The notes below the pieces were generated by a model. The model was given only the letters and a program-made list of their open reading frames with translations. It was not told where the DNA came from and ran no database searches. A DNA stretch of 33,683 bases from an uncultured Pelagibacteraceae bacterium (GTDB taxonomy: Bacteria; Pseudomonadota; Alphaproteobacteria; Pelagibacterales; Pelagibacteraceae), in assembly GCA_902546765.1 (NCBI GenBank), contig CACCLG010000011.1, positions 1 to 33,683 of the forward strand, in the 5' to 3' direction. Shown one piece after another: positions 24,491-32,467 of the stretch (positions are counted from its first letter, which is position 1; the number at the start of each line of letters is the position of its first letter). The position numbers were made by a program, and so were the translations under genes.

Positions 24491-26154
24491 TGGAAGTAAA
24501 TTTAAGAGACCCAAAAATTTTAATGAAATTATCCAAACTTGGATCATTTCATCAATCAAAACTTTCATTTTTACGATCTTTTTTAAATGAATTTAGAGAT
24601 TGGGAATATAGAAGGGATTTATTTAAACTAAACCAAAACGGATATGGAAGAGTAGTATATTCTTTTTCAAAAAATAATAGAACTTACTCTTTAATTTGTT
24701 TTGCAAATGAAATTAAAGATGATGAAAGATCAGATAGAGTAATTGCCACAAAGTGGGATGCTGCATTTACATTGCATGATGGTGTGCCTACAGATCATGA
24801 TATAGATAGATTAGCTAATGAGGTGCCAAAACAGGAAGTTGGAAGATTGTCTTATAAAGAATTAACACTTTCAAGGGCTAATAAATCATTAAGATTATTT
24901 AATTATGTAGTAGATTGTTTGTCAAATGGTCAACAACCTGATGTTAATAAATTATCTAAAGTTGGTTATTTATATAGAACAACTGCTGTTTATGGATCTG
25001 GAAAATTTGGTTTAGCAGACAGATTTAGAATAAAAAATCGTGATGAAATATTAGGTCCATTTAGATTAGAAATGATGCTAGTTTATTTAGTGAGACAATT
25101 TACTTTTGATCAAGTTAATCATATTGCAAAAAATAGAAATCCAGGTTTAGCAGTTCAATTAGATCCAAATATTTGTAGAAATCTAGGCATTGGTAATTCA
25201 ACAGGATTAGGTATGGCTCCATTTATTGTAAATCACCCAGAACTTTTGAATAATTGGATCTTAGCAAGAGAAACTGCTTTAAAAAAAATACGACAAATAG
25301 AAAAAGTTTCAAATAAAGATTTTAATATTTTTAAAGATTGTTTAATTAAATCTCTTAGAAATGTAACTAGTTGGCACACAGAAAGTGAATTTCAAAATAA
25401 TAAAATTAAAAGTCTATTAGATGACCTAGAAAAATTTATAGAATTTTTAAATAAGAGTTCATTGGAAAATAAACCTTTTTTGTTTAACGAAATTTACTCC
25501 TGGATTGAGAATAATTTAGATGATGAATGTATTGAATATATTGTATCTATGATGATGGAGCCCTATGATAAAATTGTTAATCCATTATTAAAAAACATGA
25601 GTGCTGATGAAGAATTAAATTTTAACATTCCAATAGATAGAACTGTGGAAGAATTGAGAAATATTATCGAACAAAATTACTCAGATATCCTAAAAATTGA
25701 TTTTTCAAAAAATGAGAATAATCAAAATTTTTGGTTTATTTCTAAAAATAAAGAGGAACCAAGATTAGCTGATAGATATAAAGATCATGGTTCAGATTTA
25801 GAACAACCGCTAGCTATAGCAAGGGACATAAAAAAATTATATGAAATCTTATTTATATCGAAGAATAGTTTAACTATTGGCAAATTTTTAATGAAACATA
25901 ATGAATTTCGTCATGTAGTTAGAAGAGCATTTATTACGGAAAAATTTCCTTATGCGGAAATTCAAGATAACACCATAGGTTCAAATTTGATGCCTATTGA
26001 TATGTTAAGACTAAAATTATCATTTTTTGGAGCACTAAAGTTTGACCCACGCTCAAATAAATGGCTCAGAATTTGTATGTTTCAAGGTGCGCCTTTACCA
26101 AATGAATTGAAATCATTTGATAGTCACTGGGTATATAATTCACTAAATTCATGA
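24490..26154 (+). CDS. Large protein of unknown function (554 residues)
   Basis: I do not recognise this family. The protein is soluble, with no signal peptide or membrane segment. Distinct stretches are SKLGSFHQSKLSFLRSFLNE and DWEYRRDLF near the N-terminus, TKWDAAFTLHDGVPTDHDID (about 96-115), YRTTAVYGSGKFGLADRFRI (about 166-185), a Gly-rich LGIGNSTGLGMAPF (about 236-249) and PRLADRYKDHGSDLEQPLAIARDIKK (about 427-452, given as two blocks of one motif). These look like enzyme or nucleotide-binding surfaces, but no known motif is complete. It overlaps the M19-like gene by one base and the DUF3726-like gene by four (ATGA), so all three are probably made in fixed ratio. Confidence 0.8.
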   Translation: MEVNLRDPKILMKLSKLGSFHQSKLSFLRSFLNEFRDWEYRRDLFKLNQNGYGRVVYSFSKNNRTYSLICFANEIKDDERSDRVIATKWDAAFTLHDGVPTDHDIDRLANEVPKQEVGRLSYKELTLSRANKSLRLFNYVVDCLSNGQQPDVNKLSKVGYLYRTTAVYGSGKFGLADRFRIKNRDEILGPFRLEMMLVYLVRQFTFDQVNHIAKNRNPGLAVQLDPNICRNLGIGNSTGLGMAPFIVNHPELLNNWILARETALKKIRQIEKVSNKDFNIFKDCLIKSLRNVTSWHTESEFQNNKIKSLLDDLEKFIEFLNKSSLENKPFLFNEIYSWIENNLDDECIEYIVSMMMEPYDKIVNPLLKNMSADEELNFNIPIDRTVEELRNIIEQNYSDILKIDFSKNENNQNFWFISKNKEEPRLADRYKDHGSDLEQPLAIARDIKKLYEILFISKNSLTIGKFLMKHNEFRHVVRRAFITEKFPYAEIQDNTIGSNLMPIDMLRLKLSFFGALKFDPRSNKWLRICMFQGAPLPNELKSFDSHWVYNSLNS

Positions 26155-26759
26155 GAAGTTTTAGCGAAATAGAAACAGCAGTAAAAAGAGCTACGCGAGG
26201 CATGGGGTTTTCATGGGGTGTAGCAGAGGAAGTTGGAAAAAATATTCGTTTGTTAGAAATGTTTGGACTTCCTGGATTTAAAAATATTAACCAATATTTC
26301 AAAGTTTTAACAAATCAAGAATTTGAAAAAATTTCTACTATTTCAACTATTAATAATTCTAAAAGTTTATATTGCCCAATTACTATGGGATTAAATTTTT
26401 TTGACCAATCAATTCACTTAAAAGATGCAGATAATATTCAAATTAACAACCTTGGTTTTCCATTACTATTTATTCCATTTGTAAGTCGTACTTCTGAAAT
26501 TATAGGTAAAAGAATATTTTTGAAAATAGATAACAAAGAATTTCTTTTTAATTTTAATCAAGCAGTTTACTCGAATTATTTAAGTGGAGATATTGTTGAG
26601 AAAAGTGAAAAAAATGAGCTAAAGTTTATGGAAAATAATAATTTATTCAGTGAAGAAGAATGGTCTGAACTTTACAAACTGTCAGAGGATACTTTTGTTG
26701 AAGAAACGGATGAACTAAAGCAATCTGCAGCAGGAGCAGGTTTAATAGATAATGACTAA
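26151..26759 (+). CDS. DUF3726-like protein of unknown function
   Basis: A 202-residue soluble protein. The N-terminus (SEIETAVKRATRGMGFSWGVAEE) and the C-terminal GAGLIDND resemble the DUF3726 family as I remember it; a profile search is the proper test. It starts inside the stop of the 554-residue gene (ATGA) and its end overlaps the next small gene by 8 bp. Its middle part is beta-rich with no catalytic motif that I can name. Function is unknown; the tight overlap suggests a partner of the 554-residue protein. Confidence 0.72.
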   Translation: MRSFSEIETAVKRATRGMGFSWGVAEEVGKNIRLLEMFGLPGFKNINQYFKVLTNQEFEKISTISTINNSKSLYCPITMGLNFFDQSIHLKDADNIQINNLGFPLLFIPFVSRTSEIIGKRIFLKIDNKEFLFNFNQAVYSNYLSGDIVEKSEKNELKFMENNNLFSEEEWSELYKLSEDTFVEETDELKQSAAGAGLIDND

Positions 26760-26922
26760 GAAAGATCCTTTTAAAAATATTAAAGAGGAAGACTTAAGAG
26801 ACTTCAATAATAAATGCGATGAGTGTAAAAAAGAAGATGAAAGTGTTTCTCAAAATTTGATATTAACAGGATTTAAACTCTGTAAATCTTGCAGAACTTC
26901 AAAGACTATCTTTCCAATTTAA
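26752..26922 (+). CDS. Small zinc-ribbon protein (56 residues)
   Basis: A short gene beginning MTKKDPFKNIKEEDLRDF and carrying two CxxC pairs, CDEC (Cys22, Cys25) and CKSC (Cys44, Cys47), the layout of a treble-clef or zinc-ribbon knuckle. It overlaps the DUF3726-like gene by 8 bp, as adjacent operon genes do elsewhere in the window. Its stop overlaps the convergent Yip1-family stop (TTAA, 26919-26922). The four Cys and the coupling make it credible despite its length; a partner or nucleic-acid binding role is a guess. Confidence 0.65.
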   Translation: MTKKDPFKNIKEEDLRDFNNKCDECKKEDESVSQNLILTGFKLCKSCRTSKTIFPI

Positions 26923-27464
26923 CTTATATTACTTATAGGAAGAGCATTCATTCTGCTCATTACGAATGAAACTGACAAGAATGCAATAATTAAAAAAGAC
27001 AAAAATATAATTCCAAAAGCTTTAAAACTAGATTTGATATTTAATATTTGTTTTGTTGATATTATTAAAGAAGCAAAAATCCAAAACTGAGTTAAAAATA
27101 TAATTGAAATTACAAGATCAGGTGTGACTGCAAAAAATCTAAGTAAACCTGGTGCATGAGCATATCCAACAGCAATTAAAACTTTCTTAAAGGGTATTTT
27201 GCTCTCTTTATCTGAAAAAATTTTAACCCCTATAACGTAAATGAATATCGACCATACTAACCAAGTTAAAATAGCAGTAAGCCCTGAGATTCCAATTGAA
27301 GTTTTAACGATAGTATTTGCTGCAAAAGCTCCAGCAACACCATCTAAAATCATAATTAAACCTGCAAAATAAATTGCAGCTTCACCAAAATATTTTTGAT
27401 CTTTATATAAATTTCTATCTAATTTTAATGATCTGAAAACTATATCTAAAAATTGTGCAAACAT
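26919..27464 (-). CDS. Yip1-family membrane protein
   Basis: A 181-residue integral membrane protein with about five hydrophobic segments (about 31-50, 55-80, 91-110, 115-135, 147-168). VGYAHAPGLLRFFA is the family-typical central segment, where small bacterial YIP1 proteins show GYxxxP. Function is unknown. The ATG overlaps the stop of a tiny upstream membrane peptide gene (TAATG), and its own stop overlaps the convergent zinc-ribbon gene. Confidence 0.78.
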   Translation of the reverse strand: MFAQFLDIVFRSLKLDRNLYKDQKYFGEAAIYFAGLIMILDGVAGAFAANTIVKTSIGISGLTAILTWLVWSIFIYVIGVKIFSDKESKIPFKKVLIAVGYAHAPGLLRFFAVTPDLVISIIFLTQFWIFASLIISTKQILNIKSSFKAFGIIFLSFLIIAFLSVSFVMSRMNALPISNIS

Positions 27465-27571
27465 TATTTTTTTTGGTCTTTTTTTTGTGCTTTATAAGAA
27501 ACTATTAATGGAAAAAGTATTAATCCAATGGCTATTAATATGCAAATAACAATTAAGAAAGTTTTAGCCAT
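27464..27571 (-). CDS. Tiny single-pass membrane peptide (35 residues)
   Basis: Encodes MAKTFLIVICILIAIGLILF followed by PLIVSYKAQKKDQKK: one membrane segment of about 18 residues and a Lys-rich cytoplasmic tail. The stop and the Yip1-family start overlap as TAATG, strong evidence for coupled translation. A hairpin ends 6 bases before the ATG, and there is no free Shine-Dalgarno, which lowers confidence. It may assist or regulate the Yip1-type protein. Confidence 0.6.
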   Translation of the reverse strand: MAKTFLIVICILIAIGLILFPLIVSYKAQKKDQKK

Positions 27572-27576
27572 AATTC

Positions 27577-27600
27577 AGGGGGAATTTAAAAATTCCCCCT
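27577..27600 (-). terminator. Strong hairpin after the GcvT-like gene
   Basis: AGGGGGAATTT and AAATTCCCCCT form an 11-bp self-complementary block with almost no loop; realistically 9-10 pairs with a short A/T loop. It lies 10 bp beyond the stop of the GcvT-like gene. No T-run follows in the minus direction, so it may be a processing or stability element or a partial terminator ahead of the small membrane peptide gene. Confidence 0.65.
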
Positions 27601-27610
27601 AAAATAAATT

Positions 27611-28969
27611 TTATCCTTTTACAACTTCTCTAGTATTTGCGTTGTAAGACTCTTTAAATGGAATATCCACCACAACTGCATCGACAGGTTGTCCTGGAGT
27701 ATCAGAGTATTTTTCAGGCAAATGCACTTTGTATTTTGAGCCAACTTTACCTTTAGGAAAGCCATTGGCGTTCAAAGTTCCATCAAACGGAACATAGCCC
27801 ATTGCTATATTTTGTTTCTTTTCTGGGTGATACCATGGAGATGTAATAAAACCTATTGGCTCTCCGCCGTTTTCACCAGAAACTAACCAAAAATCCGGAG
27901 CATATTCTTCAATTGGTTTTCCTCCAAGTTCCAGACCAACCAATTGAAGTTTATAAGGTTTATGACCTGCTTTAAGATCTGCTTTCATTTTCTCCAAAGC
28001 TTTTTTTCCTACATAATCACTTGCTTTATTCCATTCACCTTTTCCTGATAGAGAAACCTGATAACCCAAGTTACACTGAAATGGATTATGTTGGTTATCC
28101 ATATCTTGACCCCAAGATAGAATTCCTGCTTGAATTCTTCTGTGGTGTGCTGGAGCAATAACCATTAAATTATGTTTTTTACCTGCTTCTAGAACAGCGT
28201 TCCACATATCTTCAGCATATAAAGTAGATTCTCTTAAGTATATTTCATATCCCGCTTCTCCTGAAAAACCAGATTGTGAAATTACCACACTTCTTCCTCC
28301 AACTTTAGCTTCTGCAAGACCATAGAAAGGCATGTTGTCAAAATCTACATGATCACCGCATAAATCTTTCATTAATGCTTTTGATTTAGGACCTTGTATT
28401 TGAACAGGGCTCACATCAATTTCATCAATGTTTACATTAAATCGTTCATCTGCATTTACTCCCTGAAGGTAAAGACCAATGTCACTATCAGATAAACTAA
28501 ACCAAAACTCATCTTTAGAAATTCTAAGTAGAATTGGATCATTTAATACTCCACCATATGCATTACAAAGAATTACATATCTTGCTCTCATAGGCGAAAT
28601 TTTAGTTGCATCTCTAGTGATCACATAGTCCACAAATTTTTCTGCATCAGGACCCTTTACTCTTATTTGTCTTTCAACTGCAACGTTCCACATTGTAACG
28701 TGATTAACAATTGCATCGTACTCTACCATCGCACCACCATCTTCAGGTTTGACATATCCTCTTGGATGGTATATTCGATTGTAAACTGTTGCTCTCCAAC
28801 AACCAGCTCTCATCGATAAGTGCCAGTATGGTGATTTTCTTACTCTTGTTGAAATAAGCATTTCAACTTTTGTTGGACCGCTTTGTCTTAAATTATAAGG
28901 TACGTTTCTATCAGACTGATCTACTGATGTTACGTGTCTTACTTTACTATAGTCAAATTCATTAGACAT
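27611..28969 (-). CDS. GcvT/DmdA-family THF-dependent demethylase, substrate unassigned
   Basis: A 452-residue protein of the aminomethyltransferase superfamily, which includes GcvT, DMSP demethylase (DmdA, about 370 residues) and the O-demethylase LigM (about 470). Visible are an N-terminal extension of about 90 residues (SPYWHLSMRAGCWRATVYNR), the folate domain VERQIRVKGPDAEKFVDYVI, VQIQGPKSKALMKDL and the signature SGFSGEAGYEIYL (about 233-245). It overlaps the MetF-like gene by 8 bp. The likely role is transfer of a methyl group from a small S-, N- or O-methyl compound to THF. Length and extension argue against plain DmdA. The neighbouring betaine genes suggest a methylated osmolyte. Confidence 0.75.
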   Translation of the reverse strand: MSNEFDYSKVRHVTSVDQSDRNVPYNLRQSGPTKVEMLISTRVRKSPYWHLSMRAGCWRATVYNRIYHPRGYVKPEDGGAMVEYDAIVNHVTMWNVAVERQIRVKGPDAEKFVDYVITRDATKISPMRARYVILCNAYGGVLNDPILLRISKDEFWFSLSDSDIGLYLQGVNADERFNVNIDEIDVSPVQIQGPKSKALMKDLCGDHVDFDNMPFYGLAEAKVGGRSVVISQSGFSGEAGYEIYLRESTLYAEDMWNAVLEAGKKHNLMVIAPAHHRRIQAGILSWGQDMDNQHNPFQCNLGYQVSLSGKGEWNKASDYVGKKALEKMKADLKAGHKPYKLQLVGLELGGKPIEEYAPDFWLVSGENGGEPIGFITSPWYHPEKKQNIAMGYVPFDGTLNANGFPKGKVGSKYKVHLPEKYSDTPGQPVDAVVVDIPFKESYNANTREVVKG

Positions 28970-29690
28970 AGTTATTCTCCTTCAACCACTTGTTTGTTTC
29001 CTTCAAGCCGCCGAATGTATAAATGTGAAAATAATCAGTATGCGATTTAACTTTCCCAATTAAATCATTAGGGTCTTTAGGTTTTAATAAATCTAACGCC
29101 TTACTAAAATTAGATTTAAGAAAGTTTATGGAATTTTTTGCCCCCACAATATTAGCAAATTTTATTAAGCTAGATATTTTCATTGGCCCAGTAATTCCTA
29201 CATGCACTGGTACTGTTTGTTTAGAAATGAAATCAATAATAGGCTGACTATCTAATAACCATTGGGTAACTATATAATCAGCATAAGGCTTCTTATCTGT
29301 CATTGCTTTTTCTAAATCTGTATCGGATATATCAGGACTACCCTCAGGATGTCCCGCTATTCCTATTTTAATTCCATCAAAAAATCCTGTTTCCAGCATT
29401 TGAAATGAGCTATCAAATTTTCCTATTGGTTCTCTACCTCCACCGATCACTAAAGCTTGTTTAACTCCTAAATCCTTACATCTTTTTACGTAATCTTTTA
29501 ATTCATTATCATCGTTGATTGATCTTGCTGGAAAATGTGGAACAGGATTAAAACCTTTTTCAACTAGCTCTCCTGACTTTGCAGCAGTTTCTTTATAATC
29601 ACCGCCTGGCAACATAGTTATGTAAACATCTTTAACAGGTGGCAAGTTTTCAAGAGTCGATTGTGGTCCAATTTCTAAAGAAAATTTCAT
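28962..29690 (-). CDS. Compact MetF-like methylenetetrahydrofolate reductase homologue
   Basis: A 242-residue TIM-barrel protein resembling the FAD-dependent 5,10-methylene-THF reductase (E. coli MetF is 296 residues). Matching parts are SLEIGPQ at the N-terminus, NPVPHFPARSI (about 48-58), IGIAGHPEGSPD (109-120), VTQWLLDSQPIIDF (about 141-154) and HIYTFGG at the end. The RGDLPP segment that holds the flavin-contact Asp in MetF reads GGGREP here. It overlaps the GcvT-like demethylase gene by 8 bp, which suggests it oxidises the methyl-THF made by that enzyme to methylene-THF. A role in making methyl-THF for methionine is the alternative. Confidence 0.75.
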   Translation of the reverse strand: MKFSLEIGPQSTLENLPPVKDVYITMLPGGDYKETAAKSGELVEKGFNPVPHFPARSINDDNELKDYVKRCKDLGVKQALVIGGGREPIGKFDSSFQMLETGFFDGIKIGIAGHPEGSPDISDTDLEKAMTDKKPYADYIVTQWLLDSQPIIDFISKQTVPVHVGITGPMKISSLIKFANIVGAKNSINFLKSNFSKALDLLKPKDPNDLIGKVKSHTDYFHIYTFGGLKETNKWLKENNYV

Positions 29691-29756
29691 TATTTTTTGG
29701 ATCTTTATTTATTTTGAAATATGAGTCTAGAAAAATCGATATCCAAACTGGGCTAA

Positions 29757-30599
29757 TTATTTTTTTTGACCTCTGTGTTTTTGGATCCGCTTTCCATACT
29801 GCTGTGTAACTCTATCGAAGATAATTGCTAGAGCAACAATTGCTAAACCATTCATCATTCCAAGAGCCAAATACTGGTTTGAAATAGCCTGTAAAATAGG
29901 GACCCCTAGGCCTTTAACCCCAATCATCGATGCAATCACAACCATAGCCAAAGCCATCATGATCGTTTGGTTTACACCAGCAAAAATTGTTGGAAGTGAT
30001 AGGGGTATCTGAACAGATTTCAATTTCTGTAATGGAGTTGCACCAAATGCCTCACTAGCTTCTAAAGTTTCTTTATCAACCTCTCTGATACCAAGATTGG
30101 TTAATCTTACAATTGGAGGTAGAGCATAAATACATACAGCTAATAGACCTGGCACTTTTCCAATTCCAAGTAACATTATTATGGGTATTAAGTATACAAA
30201 ACTTGGTATCGTTTGCATCATATCTAGAACTGGCAATATAGCTTTCTCAGCTCTACTTGACTTAGACATAAGCACTCCAATAGGAATTCCTACAACTATA
30301 CATACAAGCGTGGAAACTGATATTATAGCTACTGTAGCCATACAATTCTTCCACATGCCAAAATACCCAATAATTATGAAACAAATTACAGTCCCAATTA
30401 CAAGTTTGATACTTCTAGATCCAAACCATGCCAATAAAGCAAAAACACCAATTACAATTGGCCAAGGACTATTTACTAATAATTTTTCTAACCAAATTAA
30501 AAAATAAAGTAATGGATCAAAAAAAGATTCTATGCCGTCTCCATATGCTCTTGAAAAATCTTTAAAACTTAAATCTATACTTTTCTTTAACTCTCGCAA
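29757..30599 (-). CDS. Glycine betaine/proline-type ABC transporter permease (ProW/OpuAB family)
   Basis: A 280-residue inner-membrane permease. DMMQTIPSFVYLIPIIMLLGIG (about 126-147, split here as one family motif) and the EAA loop EASEAFGATPLQKLKSVQIP (180-199) are typical of quaternary-amine permeases. The start is TTG: an in-frame stop (TAA) sits 9 bases upstream, and no ATG or GTG lies in the first 80 codons. It overlaps the end of the dimethylglycine dehydrogenase-like gene by 38 bp. No ATPase (ProV) or binding protein (ProX) gene is in the window, although these usually lie next to it. The TTG start and the missing partners both point to a deletion just upstream. Confidence 0.85.
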   Translation of the reverse strand: MRELKKSIDLSFKDFSRAYGDGIESFFDPLLYFLIWLEKLLVNSPWPIVIGVFALLAWFGSRSIKLVIGTVICFIIIGYFGMWKNCMATVAIISVSTLVCIVVGIPIGVLMSKSSRAEKAILPVLDMMQTIPSFVYLIPIIMLLGIGKVPGLLAVCIYALPPIVRLTNLGIREVDKETLEASEAFGATPLQKLKSVQIPLSLPTIFAGVNQTIMMALAMVVIASMIGVKGLGVPILQAISNQYLALGMMNGLAIVALAIIFDRVTQQYGKRIQKHRGQKK

Positions 30600-32466
30600 T
30601 GCGGTTTATTATTGAAGGTACGCCACCTACAAACATTCTTTTAGAGTCCCTAAATTTAAATTTTTCATTGGAGACATCGTCTCTTACTATTTTTTCCAAT
30701 ACTTTTCTTGAATTTGGACCAGCTATAGATATGCCGTGAAATTCATCAGATCTGTTTTTGTAATTAACTTCAAATTTATCCAAGTGACTTTCAAACCAAC
30801 GTCTATGCATTTCTTGCGCTGCACCAGATCCAAAAACCATAAATTCATTTTCATCAAGACAGGCAACTGTTAGGTCTCCACACAATTTTCCTCTATAAGA
30901 TAACATTGGAGACAAAGATATCCTCCCAGGTTTTGGAAGCTTGCCTGCCATTATGTGATCTAAAAATTTTCTTGCATCAGTTCCTTTAAATTCATGTTTT
31001 GAAAAATTAGCTACTTCTATTAAGCCTACATTCTCCCTTACATTGATAACTTCTCTCGAAACATAATCATGTGACCTAGATCTTTTTATAGTTGGTTCCT
31101 CATGTGCATCTTCTTTATTATTAGCAAACCACAAAACATTTTCTAAACCAAAACTATCTCCCATAACTGCACCCTGATTTACAAATCTATCATAGAGAGC
31201 TGTGGTTTTTTGCTTCCTACCTTTAGGTAAGGTTTCATTTGGAAATGTCATTATGAATCTTCTCTCATAATTTTCAGATGATTTTATTGTTCCATATTGT
31301 GGTGAAGCGTAATCTCCAAATCTTGCAACATCCATTGCCCAAACATCTATCGATGGTTCTCCATCAATTATCCATTCAGCAATACATTTTCCAACTCCTC
31401 CTCCTTGACAAAATCCAGCCATAACACCTACAGCTACCCAGTAATTTTTCATCCCTGGCACAGGACCAATTAGTGGAGATCCATCTGGTCCAAAAGTAAA
31501 TGGTCCATTAACAATATTTTTTATTCCTGCTTTCTCTAATGCAGGCATTCTTTCAAAACCTATTGCCAATCTATCTTCAATGTTATCTAACTTAGGTTCT
31601 AATAACTCATGTCCAAAATTCATTGGCGTTCCTTCAACTTTCCAAGGAGTTGATTTAGGTTCATATGTTCCAAGAAGCATTCCTTTTGCTTCTTGTCTGA
31701 AATAAATATTCCCTTCAAAGTCAGTACCTATTGGTAGTCTTTGATCACCCATTGCCTCTATTTCTGGAATTGTCTCAGTAATCAAATAATGATGTTCCAT
31801 TGGCTGAACTGGTAGATTTATTCCAGCAAGTTGACCCACTTCTCTTGCCCATAATCCTCCAGCGTTGATTACTATTTCAGCATTGATATTGCCCTTCTCG
31901 GTTATTACATCCCAAGTTCCATCCTCTTTTTGTTTTGTATCTTTAACCACAGTGTGAGTGAAATATTTTCCACCATGAACTTTTGCTGCTTTTGCAAAAG
32001 CGTAGGTAACTCCAGATGGATCAACTTCTCCATCAATTGGATCCCACAATGCTAAAAGATATCTAGAAGGGTCAATTAACGGGTGTTTTTTTTTAACTTC
32101 CTCAAGAGATATAAATTCCTGATCTAAGCCCATATATCTTGCTTTCGATCTCTCTCTTTTTAAATAATCGGCCCAAACTTCATTTGATGCAAGATAAAAT
32201 CCTCCACTAGGTTTGAAACCTACTGAATGACCAGATTCCTTCTCAATATCTTTATAAAGCCCAATTGTATAAGCCATCATTCTTGAAATATTTGGATCTG
32301 AGGAAATTACATGCACATTTCCTGCTGCATGCCAGGAAGAACCAGACGTAAGCTCATTTCTTTCAAGAAGAATGCAATCTTTAAGACCAAATTTAGATAA
32401 ATGATAAAGAATTGAGCAGCCAACAACACCACCACCAATGATAACTACTTTTGCATGATTTTGCAT
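30562..32466 (-). CDS. Dimethylglycine dehydrogenase-like FAD oxidoreductase, C-terminally truncated
   Basis: Oxidatively demethylates dimethylglycine (or a close relative) to sarcosine, passing carbon to THF. The FAD motif VVIIGGGVVGCSILYHLSKF (7-26) and SGSSWHAAG follow the human enzyme, in which the His of this motif (His46 here) covalently holds FAD. The middle is complete (NAGGLWAREVGQLAG, NGPFTFGPDGSPLIGP, VGVMAGFCQGGGVGK), and a GcvT-like domain begins about residue 470. At 634 residues it is about 180-200 short of the usual length. Homology ends at VPSIINRI, where the family continues SYTGELG; ARVKEKYRFKF follows instead, read from antisense-frame permease DNA. Oxidase function may survive, but the folate-binding end is lost, or the gene is dead. 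BHMT lies 1 bp upstream. Confidence 0.85.
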   Translation of the reverse strand: MQNHAKVVIIGGGVVGCSILYHLSKFGLKDCILLERNELTSGSSWHAAGNVHVISSDPNISRMMAYTIGLYKDIEKESGHSVGFKPSGGFYLASNEVWADYLKRERSKARYMGLDQEFISLEEVKKKHPLIDPSRYLLALWDPIDGEVDPSGVTYAFAKAAKVHGGKYFTHTVVKDTKQKEDGTWDVITEKGNINAEIVINAGGLWAREVGQLAGINLPVQPMEHHYLITETIPEIEAMGDQRLPIGTDFEGNIYFRQEAKGMLLGTYEPKSTPWKVEGTPMNFGHELLEPKLDNIEDRLAIGFERMPALEKAGIKNIVNGPFTFGPDGSPLIGPVPGMKNYWVAVGVMAGFCQGGGVGKCIAEWIIDGEPSIDVWAMDVARFGDYASPQYGTIKSSENYERRFIMTFPNETLPKGRKQKTTALYDRFVNQGAVMGDSFGLENVLWFANNKEDAHEEPTIKRSRSHDYVSREVINVRENVGLIEVANFSKHEFKGTDARKFLDHIMAGKLPKPGRISLSPMLSYRGKLCGDLTVACLDENEFMVFGSGAAQEMHRRWFESHLDKFEVNYKNRSDEFHGISIAGPNSRKVLEKIVRDDVSNEKFKFRDSKRMFVGGVPSIINRIARVKEKYRFKF

Positions 32467-32467
32467 T

